64,000 nucleotides of DNA from Calonectria ilicicola (taxonomy: Eukaryota; Ascomycota; Sordariomycetes; Hypocreales; Nectriaceae): NCBI GenBank assembly GCA_020809705.1, contig CP085829.1:4402001-4466000 (forward strand), read 5' to 3'. The stretch's first letter is position 1, and the number at the start of each line of letters is the position of its first letter. The notes beneath the pieces were generated by a model. That model saw nothing but the letters and a program-made list of their open reading frames with translations. It did not search any database and was not told the DNA's origin. The position numbers were made by a program, and so were the translations under genes. Shown in pieces: positions 44,525-55,689 of the stretch.

Positions 44525-46051
44525 ATGGCGTCGGGAGACTTGTCGGGGGCGCTCCTGGCCTCCTCGATCGCCGTCATGGCGATCACTACGGTTGCCATCG
44601 CCATGAGACTGTGGATTAGAGCCAATCTAAAGACTACTGGAGTAGATGATTGTATGTCTGCAGCTCTGTATGAAGCTTTCCTTGAAGAAAGAAGCTGACC
44701 ACCCATAGATTTGATCACAGCTGCCTGGGTACGTCAAGATGTTGGACGATTTATTCTGAACACGACGATACTGACTCATGATGCCGCAAAAATAGGTATT
44801 TCTTATGGCACTGTGTTTAGCTACACTTTTGGGTAAGAGTCTATTGTGTTGAGTGGGAGTGCGATTGGTTTCTAATCATTGATAGCGAGTCGAATTGGCT
44901 TTGGACGTCACAAAACTGAAGTCTCCGATGACGACTACGAAAAATTTCTCAGAGTCAGTCAGATTCCAATAATTGGTTTGTATTCAGTCAGCTAATGCAT
45001 ATTAAAATTCAGTTTACCACAATTTGCTCGGCAACTTTCAGTTGTGGTGTTTCACTTGCGAAATCCTCGTTTGCCGTCCTATATCTACGAATCCAACCTG
45101 GAAAGACGCTTGGAATCGCCAACAAGCTGTTGATTGCCTTCCTGACCTGCCAAGCAATCGAAGAGAGCTGTGTGGTGATATTCAAGTGCAACCCAGTTAG
45201 CGCATCATGGAATTTAGATTTGATGCCAACAGCCAAGTGCCTTGATCTTCGTGTGCTATGGTGGTCTACAGTGAGTTTATAATGATGGCGCATACTGGGC
45301 CAAGCTGACATAGAATAGTTTGTGTTTAACATGTCGAGCGATTTATTTTTGTTTATCCAGCCGATTCCTGCCATGTGGAAACTGCAACTGCCCCTGACTA
45401 AAAGAATTGGATTGATTTGCATGCTGTCGCTTGGTCTCTTGTGAGTTTTCTACCCATATTCCCACAAGGCTCGAGCTTATTCTTGAAGGGTTTGCATTAC
45501 TTCTATTATCCGAATTATATTTGTCACTCGTATCGGACCTGACGATACCTGTATGTACTCGCCCTTTTCCTCCCCTACCTGCTCTAACCATTCATGGTGC
45601 AGACGAGTTTGCCGAACCGATGATTTGGTCAGAAGTCGAACTAGCCTCGCTCATAATATGTTCCACGATCCCCTGTTTGCGTCAAGTCGTTCAAAAGGTC
45701 CCATGGCTCAACCGCGCTCTTGGTCTGTCCAGCAACAAAACGTCTCACAACTACTACGGCCAGTCTGGGTCAAAGAAGCCTGGGTCCATTCCACTAAAAA
45801 GCTTCAGCCAGAGCCAGACAAAGTCAAAGAACGGACAGTATACGAGTAGTTATGGCCTTACTAGCCAGGCCGTTGGAGGGCAACACACGAAAAACGACAG
45901 TACAGACGAAATCTTCCCTCATAAAACGGATGGAAATGGGGCAATCATGGTCACACACGAAGTGATCAGAGATGTTGAATCCCATACCACCTCGTCAACC
46001 GCCGGGTCGGTCAGAAACCATTATTACGAGCCTACGAATAAAAACCGGTAA
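44525..46051 (+). CDS. Rhodopsin-domain 7TM protein with microexons
   Basis: Second member of the fungal rhodopsin-domain family in the window. Eight exons: 44525-44651, 44709-44728 (20 nt), 44796-44832 (37 nt), 44886-44953, 45013-45270, 45319-45440, 45489-45550 (62 nt), 45603-46051, in phase, 380 residues. Seven membrane helices are readable. Hallmarks: AMRLWIRANL after helix 1, VDDYLITAAW across exons 1-2, SLAKSSFAVLYLRI in helix 3, FKCNPVSASWNLD after helix 4, SDLFLFIQPIPAMWKLQLP after helix 5, LVCITSIIRIIF across exons 6-7, and MIWSEVELASLIICSTIPCLR in helix 7. The 120-residue tail is Ser/Lys-rich and cytosolic in type. No CFEM domain. Ligand unknown; some relatives sit in secondary-metabolite clusters, but none is evident here. 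Confidence 0.85.
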
Positions 46052-46411
46052 AAACCACTCGGTTAATGTTGGATTTTGGATTTGCGTTGGATTTAGAATT
46101 GGCTTTTTTTTTTCTTGGCGGATTAGAGATGATTTCCTTGCGATAACGGAAACTAGTGCGAAGGAGGATACCACAGCTGAGCATTTTAATTCGAAACTGT
46201 ATATTTTCAATGTACGAGAAAAATGTAACCCTCTTTCGGGAGGAAATCGACGAACCAAATGAAGCCCTGAAGCCAAAGGTGGCAAATGCGGATGGAAGGG
46301 GGGAAGACCAATCCGGTGAAGTGGTGGTGGTGGGGCCAGTATGGCTTTATATACAGCTTCTGGATCCACTCTGTCACGAATCCTCGCTACAGTGGTTGCT
46401 CACAACCATCG
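46052..46411. other. Spacer between 7TM gene and tRNA-Asp
   Basis: About 360 bases with 3' flank of the 7TM gene and the tRNA upstream region; no gene seen. Confidence 0.5.
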
Positions 46412-46482
46412 TCTTCCGTAGTATAGTGGTCAGTATGCAAGCTTGTCACGCTTGAGACCCGGGTTCAATTCCCGGCGGGAGA
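46412..46482 (+). tRNA. tRNA-Asp (GUC)
   Basis: 71 nt fold to a full cloverleaf. The acceptor TCTTCCG pairs with CGGGAGA with one G-U. The anticodon stem CAAGC/GCTTG holds the loop TTGTCAC with anticodon GTC. The T arm is CCGGG-TTCAATT-CCCGG and the D arm contains AGTGGTCA. There is no intron. A T-run at 46508-46515 downstream can serve as Pol III terminator. Confidence 0.95.
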
Positions 46483-46507
46483 GACGCCACATGCCATACG
46501 CATGATT

Positions 46508-46515
46508 ATTTTTTT
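46508..46515 (+). terminator. Pol III terminator of tRNA-Asp
   Basis: A run of T residues 25 bases after the tRNA 3' end; the first T-run of four or more downstream. Confidence 0.6.
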
Positions 46516-47392
46516 GCGTTTTATTTAAAATTTTCTTTTTCTTTTAGCCACTTGTTTGACCTGTTGATGAACTCTTCGCAGTTTTTTTTTTTCAGGCGTG
46601 TAAAAGTTCAGATAACATCTTCGAAATCAGAGCTGTGCCGTACACGGCTATATGAGAGTTAATTGTATGGTGTAGATACTATTACTAACAGCACCGATGA
46701 CTGTAAAACCTAGTTGTATTAATAGGTGCTCCCTTCTTGGTTGAGCTCGCTCTTGCCTTTAGAACAGGAATTCATCTTCGAAATTATGGTCAATTTCTTT
46801 TATTTTACCCTGGCTTGCATTACAAGCGCGCGGCATACGTGCCAAGAGAAATTTAGTCTGCGCGATAGAAGAAGTTTCGCAACGAATGGAGCGTTCGTAA
46901 AAGCTATATGTGTGGCTCGAAACTTTGAACGAAAATCTTTTTTGTTTTGAGTCAACTGAGACGCGGGTTTTCTAGTCTCACCTCGATGTGTTCTTGGCTT
47001 TATTGGGCAACAGTGTGATGCTTTTGCAATAATATATTGCACTGTAAACAGTCTATGTCTTTGTATCAGTATCCAAGAGTGGTTTCTTTGTCTGAGGACC
47101 AAAATCCGCTATCAATCTTGAGTTTGTTTAGCATCTATATATCGCCTGACGCCTTTGTTTCCTTTATTTCCAGTGTTCTTTTTTTTTTCTTATCTCCTTC
47201 TTTGTTGTTCTGGTCCTGCCACAACATCATACCACGCTATAAACATTCTGTCCAGCTGGGGCTCAAAACAAAAAATTAAAAAAAAAAACCCCATAGCTGC
47301 TCCAAGCCCCCATACGGTATCTTATTCTCAGACGTACACCAATACAAAAACAATGATTGCGCCAACCATAGCCACGAGATCACAGCCACTGC
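46516..47392. other. Intergenic stretch, no gene seen
   Basis: AT-rich sequence with T-runs near 46581-46590 and 47178-47188. No coding sequence supported. Confidence 0.5.
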
Positions 47393-48118
47393 CTAGTAAA
47401 CCATGTTATCTAGGCACTTTCTTGTCAAGTCATTCATGGAGCGCCCGTCCACTCCTAGCACCTTGATGATACTGATCCAATCCTGGTAACGCTGCCATCC
47501 CTGCTGGAGCGATTGCCGTTCGGATTGGAACATATCGGAGAGCCCTTTCAGGCTCTCCCTAGCGGCGCTAAGCGCATGCTTCAACTCATCAATAGGAATG
47601 GCAGCCATATTTCCATGACAGGCTCTCTGTTTCCTGCGCGCCACTAGTATGGTAGCCATCAAGCGGCGCATCTTGGACATGGCAGCACGAAGTTGCAAAA
47701 TCTCCTTTCCAAGTCTGAGAAGACCAATCAGTTTGTGTTCGAGGAATCGCGTCGTCTCGCAAGCATGAGGCCAGCCGGTTTCGGGAAATAGGCATTCCTC
47801 GATTGAATCGATGGGCTTCCAAGGCTCCAGGCCATGAACATGTCCACTCTGGACATACTGGTGGATTTCCTGGCTGTCGACGCAATTTTCGGCATCTAGG
47901 CACCAGGCCATCTTGATGCGCAGCGCACAACATCCATGCCAGTCGCATTTGTAAGTAACATCAAGTTCAGGTTGGTGCTGGCACTCGCACTTGGCGGGGT
48001 TCGCGAAGGGCTCCACGAACACTTGGGTTCCGTTTGAGATCAACGGCCGGACATCGCACTTCAGTGTATGTGTCACGATAATATAACACATAGCCACGTT
48101 TTGACTGAAGCAATTCAA
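47393..48118 (-). CDS. Cys-rich protein with helical C-terminal half, unknown
   Basis: A single exon of up to 241 residues; an internal ATG at residue 10 (MCYIIVTHTLKCDVRP) may be the real start. Residues about 10-85 carry a Cys/His pattern (LKCDVRP, KCECQH, YKCDWHGCC, WCLDAENC) resembling a zinc-binding or disulphide-rich module common in uncharacterised Sordariomycete proteins that start MC.... Residues 125-235 are helical and charged, with segments HKLIGLLRLGKEILQLRAAM and HALSAARESLKGLSDMFQSE that could form a coiled coil or helical bundle. There is no clear signal peptide and no membrane helix. It is transcribed toward the 7TM gene and tRNA. Function unknown. Confidence 0.7.
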   Translation of the reverse strand: MNCFSQNVAMCYIIVTHTLKCDVRPLISNGTQVFVEPFANPAKCECQHQPELDVTYKCDWHGCCALRIKMAWCLDAENCVDSQEIHQYVQSGHVHGLEPWKPIDSIEECLFPETGWPHACETTRFLEHKLIGLLRLGKEILQLRAAMSKMRRLMATILVARRKQRACHGNMAAIPIDELKHALSAARESLKGLSDMFQSERQSLQQGWQRYQDWISIIKVLGVDGRSMNDLTRKCLDNMVY

Positions 48119-48837
48119 TCAGCCAAGCAGAGATACAACCCAATTTTCTGAGAAAATCCTCTCTGCCGGATGTTTCTCAGAAGCGGGCGATTCCTGCAGG
48201 GCTAGCTGTGTTCAACTCTGAGTTTTCTGGAGTATCATTTATGAGCATCGGTCTTAATATACGTCCGCAAGAATTGGATTTTTGAATTAGCGCGATCTAA
48301 TACAGCACATGTTCGTTGAGAACAGTTGAACAGTGTGGTCAAGGCTGAAAGTGTAGCTTTGAACAACACAGTTTGGCCAAACATGAAACACAAGGCTCAC
48401 TTCAACACAAAAAAGCGCACCTCGTTTATCACACACAATATCACGAAATTTACAGCGCGATTACTTCGCCACATTCCGTAAGCCGTTGAAGAAGTCTCAA
48501 ATAGTAACATCGCTGGTTTCCGATCGTGTGTGAATCGTATGTTTTAGAAAGAGCCTTCCTGCATCCACACATTTGCTGGGTGTACACATGAAAACCAAGA
48601 TCCAAAGTGTCTCGGTATAATAAATAAAAAAAGGACCCCCAGCTTAGTCATAATAAAATAATTATTTTGAGATTTCGTAAGATATCCCTAGAATAGCTAC
48701 AGCCAAATAGCTACTTATGGGCACCTAGCAAAATGCATGTGTACACAAAAAGACTCTTTAGAAAACGAGCAAGGTTCATTAATGAAATGTCTATGATTAG
48801 AATGTCTTCATAACTAATATACAAGCCAACACAGGAT
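48119..48837. other. Intergenic stretch, no gene seen
   Basis: AT-rich spacer containing the 3' flank of the ABC transporter and the upstream region of the Cys-rich gene. Confidence 0.5.
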
Positions 48838-51800
48838 CTAAGAACTTCCAAACTTTAAAATCTTCATCCAAATGCTATCCTGCTTTTCTTCCGAATTTTC
48901 CTCCTTGACATTGTGCTGGCCAACAATAGTGAGGAATACCTGGTCTAGCGTTGTTGGGCAGACACTGTAATGACCGACACCCAGCTTCTCCTTATACTCC
49001 TCCAACAGAATCACGAGGTTTCCAATGGCGCTTTGTGTGATATCTTGGCCATTCTTCATAATCTCATCCTCGTTCCTGCCTTGGGTCGTCGCGAGGACTT
49101 GGCTTGCACGGACTGAGAAGCGAACTTGACCATGGTACGTCTTTTCGTCTACTTCAGCAGAAGGAAGTTTCTGGCGGATCCACTGAATTATGTTGTCCAT
49201 TTCTTCAGCGCTCGTGCGAGGTGCAGTCTTGGAAACTAGGTGAACATGGAGAGCATCACCGAAACGGTGGCGAAGATCATCTGGTGTTCCTAGAGCAAGC
49301 ATACGTCTAGCAAGGATACCAGCACGACCAGCCAAAGCGTCAGCTTCTTCCATGCTGTGTGTCGTCAGAAGAATAGAGCGACCTGGCACTGTGGCAGCAA
49401 GCGTCTTCCACATGACACGCTTGGATGCAGCATCGAGACCCGACGAGGGCTCATCAAGTAAAACAACGGTGGGATTGCCCATCAAAGCAATTCCAAGACT
49501 CAACTTGCGTTTATTACCGCCAGACAAGGCGTTAGCCATGCGGTTAGAGTAGGCATCGAGACCGACAGCCCGGATCACAGCATTGACGTTATGGTCGACG
49601 TCGGGGATTCCTCGAACCTTGGCATAAAATTCAAGGTGCTCTCTGACGGTCATCTGGTCCATGGCGTCGAACTGGGGGCAGACACCGAGGTTTGCACGCG
49701 CGGCAGCAAGGTTCTTGGTCACAGAAACATCCTCGACAAAAATGTCACCACCATTGCGACTAGGCTTGAGATCGCCACGAATCATTGAGATTGTGGTTGA
49801 CTTGCCAGCACCGTTCGGTCCCAAGAGGGCAAACACTTCGCCACGCTTGATACCAAAGGTGACGTTATCGACGGCGGTGTTCTTGCCAAAGTTTTTGGTC
49901 AGGTGGACAACGCGCAAGCCATGCTCATTAGTTGCGTTGCTCGTAACTCGGGTGAGTTCGTTGGCAAGTTCCTCATCGGACTGGTCGGAGTCTGTTTCAA
50001 CCTTGCGGCTACCCATAATTCCACGAAGCGACGACCCTGCAGAGCCCTTGTCCAGCCAGATGAGTAAACCAAACAACACGATTGACTGAACGATGAGATA
50101 CAAAATCGGAGCACCGTAATATAGCATACCACCTGGATTAGAGACCAGCTGATCGCCGTCACAAGCGGTCGAGAACAAGTTTAGCGCCACAAATAAGGCC
50201 CTAAGCACCGATCCTATGGGAGCAAATATCGATACAATAAAGTGGACGTATCGGAGACTCGAGTCAATCTTTGTAACAGGAGCATATGTGAGGACGCACA
50301 TGTACGCAATAAAATAGACGAGGAAGAAGAATGCCTGTCCGGCGGCAGCCCACGCATATGTTCCCAGCTGAGTCTTGGTGAAGAGTGAAATGACGTAGGC
50401 CATCAGAATCGCGGCAATGGCGTAAAGGAAGAGGATCAAAAAGAGGTACCCCAGGTGAAACCAGATGTTGGAGACACCAGCCCACACGGCCGTCACGATG
50501 GCGGAACTGACGAGGGCAATTGTGAAGTCAAATAACAGGTACGCCATCCATAGAGGGAAGGGTCTGACACCGTTGGAGTACTCAAGACCACGCACAAATC
50601 GTCGACGTTCCATACTTGGATACAATGCAAAAAATGCAGGGTAAATAGACAGGGCCATGCCCATGTACACAATCAAGTTTAGAGCATTTCCAGTGCTTGG
50701 GCTGAATGGGACCTCAAACTCTTGCCAGGTTGTTGAGATGGTGGTGTTTGTCAAGATGACATCAAGGAACTGCTGAGCCAACATGGGACTGGTCAGGAAC
50801 AGATTGGCTACCCAGGCAATCGTGGGTTTCTGGCTATCATCACCAAGCCACAGACCAGTGGTAACATTCTTGCGGCGATCCTCGACAAACTTCTGGAATT
50901 CGCTAAATGTATCGACAGTTTTGATATTTGCGAGAGCAGTCGCGCCTGCAGAACTCCCGCTTCCACTGCTATTGAAGAGAGGTGCGAAAAGGCGAGTCAT
51001 AGTAGTCGTAGAAATCTTTGAGGCTGGCCCAGCAAGGAAGAGGAATTCCTCGTCATCAGAAATTTGACTGAATGCATCCTCGGTCGATGAAGTGGAGGAC
51101 TGGTCATTCGGTGAACATCCTGTTGGGTTTTTATTCCTGATGTACAGAGACGTCAGGCCCGCAGCAATGACTGGGAGGAGAAACGCGACAATATAGGGCA
51201 ATCTATTGCGCTTGATGATTGTCAGACGCTTCATGAACAAAATCATAGTCTGCTTCACGTATCCAACTCTCTGTCCGTCCATGAGTTTCAGGCCCTTGGG
51301 CTCGTCGCCCTCAGAAACCTTTTCATTCTCATTGGAGGGAATGGGTGATGCTTGCTCAACATTGCGGAAAGCCTCTTCTTCTTTGATTTCTTCAGCGACC
51401 TGAAGAAATACATCTTCAATTGTGGGACCTGAGAAGCGGTATTCGTTGATGCCAGCGGCCTCAAGATGTTTGATGACTGAGGCGGCAAGCTGAGAAGTGG
51501 GAGCAACGTAAGTGACGAGATCAAATGCATCCTTCTTCTTAACACCCTCTACATCGGGGCTCCGCTTAAATCCCTGGTCCTTGGGTACATTCACTCGATA
51601 ACCGCCACCGAGTCGATTCTTGAGTTCGACCGAGGATCCTTCTGCTCGAAGGGTGCCCTTGGACAAAATGGCCATGTGGTCAGCGAGGAGATCAGCTTCA
51701 TCCAGGAAATGGGTTGTCAAAATGAGAGTTCTTCTGCCGCGCTCAGCGAGCAAAATATCCCAGAGCTTTCGCCGCGAGAGGGGATCAATGCCACTGCTGA

Positions 51801-53691
51801 CTTCGTCAACACAGCAAACGGCGCTTCCACCGGTCAACATCATTCCCAGTTGAAGCTTGCGCTTTTGGCCACCAGAGAGAGTCTTGGCAAATGCATTTCG
51901 CTTCTTCCAGAGGTCAATATCCCTCATAAGTTCGTGGATTCCTTGCGTTGTAGCACGAGCGTTGGGAGCTTTGAGGTGGTTGAAGATGCGAATATGTTCC
52001 TCGACTGTCAAATCATCCCAGAGCACATTCTTTTGCGGCGCAATACCAATACCACCTGAGCCGTCAATAGTAATACTTCCGCTTGTCAATTTATTGATAC
52101 CAGCAATGGCATCCAGCGTTGTACTTTTTCCACTACCATTGGCGCCCAAGAGAGCAACAATTTGTCCTCGACCCACGTCAAAGCTAAGTTCACTGACAGC
52201 CTTGACCGGCACCTTCTTGGCCTCTCCTCGACTAAAGAAGCGCGAAAGAATTCCCGGCGTGTAGGTCTTGGAAAATTGGCGCAATTGTACGGCGTTGTCT
52301 CCCATACTACTGATTTCATCCTGACGAAGCAAGATCTTGCGACCCTTGGTCGAGTTGCCATAAAGGGCATTCTCAATGAGGGCGCCAATAAGGGGATAAG
52401 CAAAAATCTGGATGATGAGAAAAATCCAGAGGACGATACCAGGGAGCGCCCAAGGGCTGTCAGGGGCAGTCTCAACCAGGTTGGTAGGTCTTGCAACTCT
52501 TTCGAAGCGAGCCATGAAGGTAATAAAATAGACAAAAGCACATGGCGAGAACAGTAGGGATAGAATGACAACGGGACCAGTGCTAGGGGAGGTGAGAGAC
52601 TGGGCGAGAATACCTAGCAGCAAGCAAGCTAGAATCGACGCAGTGCCACTTAGCTGAGCCCTCTTGAAGAACGAAGCACAAAGAATGGCAAATGATGCAT
52701 AGGCTAAGCCACCAAGAAGATGGAAGATCAGAACTATTCCGATGCTGGTCTCAGCAAAGACACCCTGGCGCATAGTAATGGAACCAACAATCCAGGCGGG
52801 GGCATAGATTAGAGAAAACGACAAGTGGTGAGCAACGATGCGGGCAGCCTGGGCCATCCAAGGCTTGCTGACAGGCAACATGGAATCAATCAGCTGCGAC
52901 ATACCAGTCTCACGCTCAGTAGCGATGAAACCTGTCAAGTGATATGTGACCCAGGTGACGGTTCCAGTGAACGCAACGCCCATCCAGCTGTAGATGATTT
53001 TTTGGTAAGCTTGTCGAATCTTATCCTGGCGCTCTTTGGTTGTCAATGTTGTAAAAGGATACTCCATGGTGTCATCGAGGGAAGTATCGCCCGAATTATT
53101 GAGACGGACGATGATGGTGTCAACAGCACGCTGGACAGGGAGAATATAGATTTCCTGGTCGTTGTTGGACTTGTCAACATTAATCTTTCCGACGGCGTCG
53201 AGCATAGCTCCGTCAGTACGAATGGTGTAGTTCCAAATGCCACCAGAACCCTCATCTGGAGATGAACGCATGACAACGGCACCGAAACATGTTGATACGG
53301 CGCGAAGACTGCTGCGACACTCTGTAGTAAGCTGGTCCTCATTGCTAATGCGGATCACATTCATGAAACTAGCAGCAGCCTTGGCTTGTTCCTCCAACTT
53401 GTCTAGGACGCTATCGATGTTACCGCCCGAGTGGCCATTGTTAACAAGGACAAACTTGTCGCGACTGTCGCCCTTGGCGCTGTTGAAGGCTTCGGTGAGC
53501 GTCTTGACGGGATGAGGTTCGCCTATACCAAACACGGCTGGCGGAACAAAGAGATTCTTGGCGAAGCTGAAGAAGGCCGCCAGGAATGTGGGGAGGACAA
53601 ACGCCATTATGACGCAAAGAGCGAGGTGACGAAATAGGAGGATGCGCAGGTTTTTGCCCATGAGGGTCACGACCTGCTTGAAGAAGGCCAT
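48838..53691 (-). CDS. Full-length ABC-A family transporter
   Basis: ATP-driven membrane transporter of the ABCA subfamily, generally linked to lipid or hydrophobic substrate movement. A single exon of 1617 residues with TMD-NBD-TMD-NBD order. The first helix (LALCVIMAFVLPTFLAAFFS) precedes a large extracytosolic domain, typical of ABCA. NBD1: Walker A GANGSGKST near 517, signature LSGGQKRKLQLGM near 600, Walker B VCCVDEVSSGIDP and switch TTHFLDEAD. NBD2: Walker A GPNGAGKST near 1290, Q-loop VCPQFDAMD, signature LSGGNKRKLSLG near 1387, Walker B VVLLDEPSSGLD and TTHSMEEAD. NBD1 has Val in place of the usual Pro after the catalytic Glu, otherwise both sites look competent. The C-terminus has the usual ABCA regulatory stretch ending LDQVFLTIVGQH. 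Single-exon structure over 4.8 kb contrasts with neighbours. Confidence 0.95.
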   Translation of the reverse strand: MAFFKQVVTLMGKNLRILLFRHLALCVIMAFVLPTFLAAFFSFAKNLFVPPAVFGIGEPHPVKTLTEAFNSAKGDSRDKFVLVNNGHSGGNIDSVLDKLEEQAKAAASFMNVIRISNEDQLTTECRSSLRAVSTCFGAVVMRSSPDEGSGGIWNYTIRTDGAMLDAVGKINVDKSNNDQEIYILPVQRAVDTIIVRLNNSGDTSLDDTMEYPFTTLTTKERQDKIRQAYQKIIYSWMGVAFTGTVTWVTYHLTGFIATERETGMSQLIDSMLPVSKPWMAQAARIVAHHLSFSLIYAPAWIVGSITMRQGVFAETSIGIVLIFHLLGGLAYASFAILCASFFKRAQLSGTASILACLLLGILAQSLTSPSTGPVVILSLLFSPCAFVYFITFMARFERVARPTNLVETAPDSPWALPGIVLWIFLIIQIFAYPLIGALIENALYGNSTKGRKILLRQDEISSMGDNAVQLRQFSKTYTPGILSRFFSRGEAKKVPVKAVSELSFDVGRGQIVALLGANGSGKSTTLDAIAGINKLTSGSITIDGSGGIGIAPQKNVLWDDLTVEEHIRIFNHLKAPNARATTQGIHELMRDIDLWKKRNAFAKTLSGGQKRKLQLGMMLTGGSAVCCVDEVSSGIDPLSRRKLWDILLAERGRRTLILTTHFLDEADLLADHMAILSKGTLRAEGSSVELKNRLGGGYRVNVPKDQGFKRSPDVEGVKKKDAFDLVTYVAPTSQLAASVIKHLEAAGINEYRFSGPTIEDVFLQVAEEIKEEEAFRNVEQASPIPSNENEKVSEGDEPKGLKLMDGQRVGYVKQTMILFMKRLTIIKRNRLPYIVAFLLPVIAAGLTSLYIRNKNPTGCSPNDQSSTSSTEDAFSQISDDEEFLFLAGPASKISTTTMTRLFAPLFNSSGSGSSAGATALANIKTVDTFSEFQKFVEDRRKNVTTGLWLGDDSQKPTIAWVANLFLTSPMLAQQFLDVILTNTTISTTWQEFEVPFSPSTGNALNLIVYMGMALSIYPAFFALYPSMERRRFVRGLEYSNGVRPFPLWMAYLLFDFTIALVSSAIVTAVWAGVSNIWFHLGYLFLILFLYAIAAILMAYVISLFTKTQLGTYAWAAAGQAFFFLVYFIAYMCVLTYAPVTKIDSSLRYVHFIVSIFAPIGSVLRALFVALNLFSTACDGDQLVSNPGGMLYYGAPILYLIVQSIVLFGLLIWLDKGSAGSSLRGIMGSRKVETDSDQSDEELANELTRVTSNATNEHGLRVVHLTKNFGKNTAVDNVTFGIKRGEVFALLGPNGAGKSTTISMIRGDLKPSRNGGDIFVEDVSVTKNLAAARANLGVCPQFDAMDQMTVREHLEFYAKVRGIPDVDHNVNAVIRAVGLDAYSNRMANALSGGNKRKLSLGIALMGNPTVVLLDEPSSGLDAASKRVMWKTLAATVPGRSILLTTHSMEEADALAGRAGILARRMLALGTPDDLRHRFGDALHVHLVSKTAPRTSAEEMDNIIQWIRQKLPSAEVDEKTYHGQVRFSVRASQVLATTQGRNEDEIMKNGQDITQSAIGNLVILLEEYKEKLGVGHYSVCPTTLDQVFLTIVGQHNVKEENSEEKQDSIWMKILKFGSS

Positions 53692-55689
53692 GGTGGGCGC
53701 AATGCGAGCCCGAGGGCTTCTTTCGCAGTGGAGAGGTAGTTGAATTGATTAGAGGTAGTCAAATTCGGATATCTGGTTGTTGGTGAGAGAGAAAATAATG
53801 ATGATGATGATGATGTTGTCTAACAATTAAAGTTGAGCATCTGTCCGAAAACAAAGATGATACGAAATCTCGTCGCAAAGCGAGCAAGGGGTCGCAGGGC
53901 CGCCGCAGAGAGCCCACAATCCCTTTTATGCAAAGTCGGAGCTCAGCCTTGTGCGGCGAATGCTCGTGAGGCAATGAGATGGACCGCGCATCCAACAACG
54001 GACCTGTTGATGAGCGTTCTCGAAGCTGATTACCATGGAAGCTGGGGCGCCCTGGTTATATTAATTAACCTCGCGCGCAATGTCGCAGGGCAGGGGCCTC
54101 GCGGGTCAATCAGTGGGGGGGAGGTTGTTTTGACCACACCAACCAGTACAAGCCAAGACGTTTAGCGGGCGGGCTGCAGGCGAGTTAGTGGAGCGCAGGT
54201 ACTGAACCGCGAGCGCGCAGTGGCCCGTCAAGGCCCGCCGTGTGGCATGCAGTGGGCACTGGGGGGTTGCGCAATGACACCATAGACAGCGAAAGAGTGT
54301 GGCAGTGTTGTTGGTTAGGGCGTTCCACTGCAAATCCTCCTGGCAATCTGTTCGCTAGCAATGGTGAATGCGAAATACGGTGAGATAGGGCGAGACGCAA
54401 AGGATTCGATTCTCCCCCCTCCCTCATCCCCCGGATACCGTGTGCCGCTTTTGCAGTTGCAACGCGTAATGGCCCTGCGCCCCGCCTGTCAGCACTTTGG
54501 CCAAGGCGACCTGAAAACCGCAGCAGCGCTTGGAGAGACACAGAGACAGAGTTCTCGCGCCAGCCCGCGCCCTGGTCTCTTAGGTCTCTTGGGTCCCTTG
54601 GCTTGTCCCCTGGGCCCAATCACCCGCCTCGAAACACTTTCCCGCTTTGGCAGCGGCCAGATGCACACATCCGAATTCCGGTCCCATCGTCTCCTCATGG
54701 CCCAACGGCTTTTCTGATTTGCCTGCTTGATGACGATCATGGCCTGGCCCTACCCCTGCTGGCCATCGCATTGCTCGGATTTCATCCGCAAACCTTTCTT
54801 GGCAACTCCAGTCACGTCCAAATGCCAAGTGTAATAGTTATCCAAAACCAGCACGCACGTAAAGAAAATCTTACATACATTCAAATGTCTCGCGCCGCGA
54901 CAGTGGCTGAAGCATGTTCACTTGTGTCATTTCACGACACCGCCTCTTTAGGCGTGCTGGCCGTATTGTCGTATCTACATCCGTTATTCAATCAAAGGGT
55001 TTGCTTTTTACACAATGACCCAGCCAAGAAATGACAATGACCTCAGCCATGACAATCATAAAAACATAAAAATCATTAGCTCCTTCACTTCTCATTCCAA
55101 TGACCCAGCACAGCCTCTGCCTGCATCTCCAGGCACCTACATATCGTGCCCCCCGAAACCCCAGCTCCCTCAAGTCACTGAGAGCCACGCAACCTCCAAT
55201 GCGAGATACGACCAAATACGACAGGGGTAGAGCTTTTACGGTTTTTACTCGCGTCTGGTCGGCTGTTTCCTCTTCCGAAAGCCGCACGTGGGTCCCAGCC
55301 GATCCAGCAAATACAATCCCCGTCACAACGGCATCTGTCAGATCCCTAAATCCAGGACCGTTTTTCAGCTCTGGGTCTCATATCAAAAACCCGCAAGGTT
55401 CAGCCACCATCCACGGCAATGCCTCGCCGAAGCACAGGCAATTAGGCATCAGGATGCAAGGCAGATCTTCGTCTTACCCCAGTAATAAGCAAATAAACCG
55501 CGCCAGAGGCGGAAACGGTGTGCTGCAACGGCTCTCGGCACGGTGCATGGGGTATTATTATTACGGGAGTAGTGATGGCTCAAGTCTCCCTCAATCGTAT
55601 TCAACAGCATCTGAATACGATGCTTTAGACTCCCAACCGCTCGTCAACGCCAATCGCTACAAGCTAATATACCCAATAATTTATACTTC
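53692..55689. other. 2-kb intergenic stretch, no gene supported
   Basis: It starts with the promoter of the ABC transporter, with an (ATG)6 microsatellite at 53798-53815. It is GC-rich from 54060 to 54720, then average. Overlapping open frames of 80-150 codons occur on both strands without motifs. The right end is the 3' flank of the Rad4 gene. Confidence 0.5.
53798..53815. repeat. ATG trinucleotide microsatellite
   Basis: Six perfect ATG units in the ABC transporter upstream region. Confidence 0.8.

Noticed and set aside
52825..53265. Open frames on the plus strand inside the ABC transporter
   Set aside because: Antisense shadows of the transporter.
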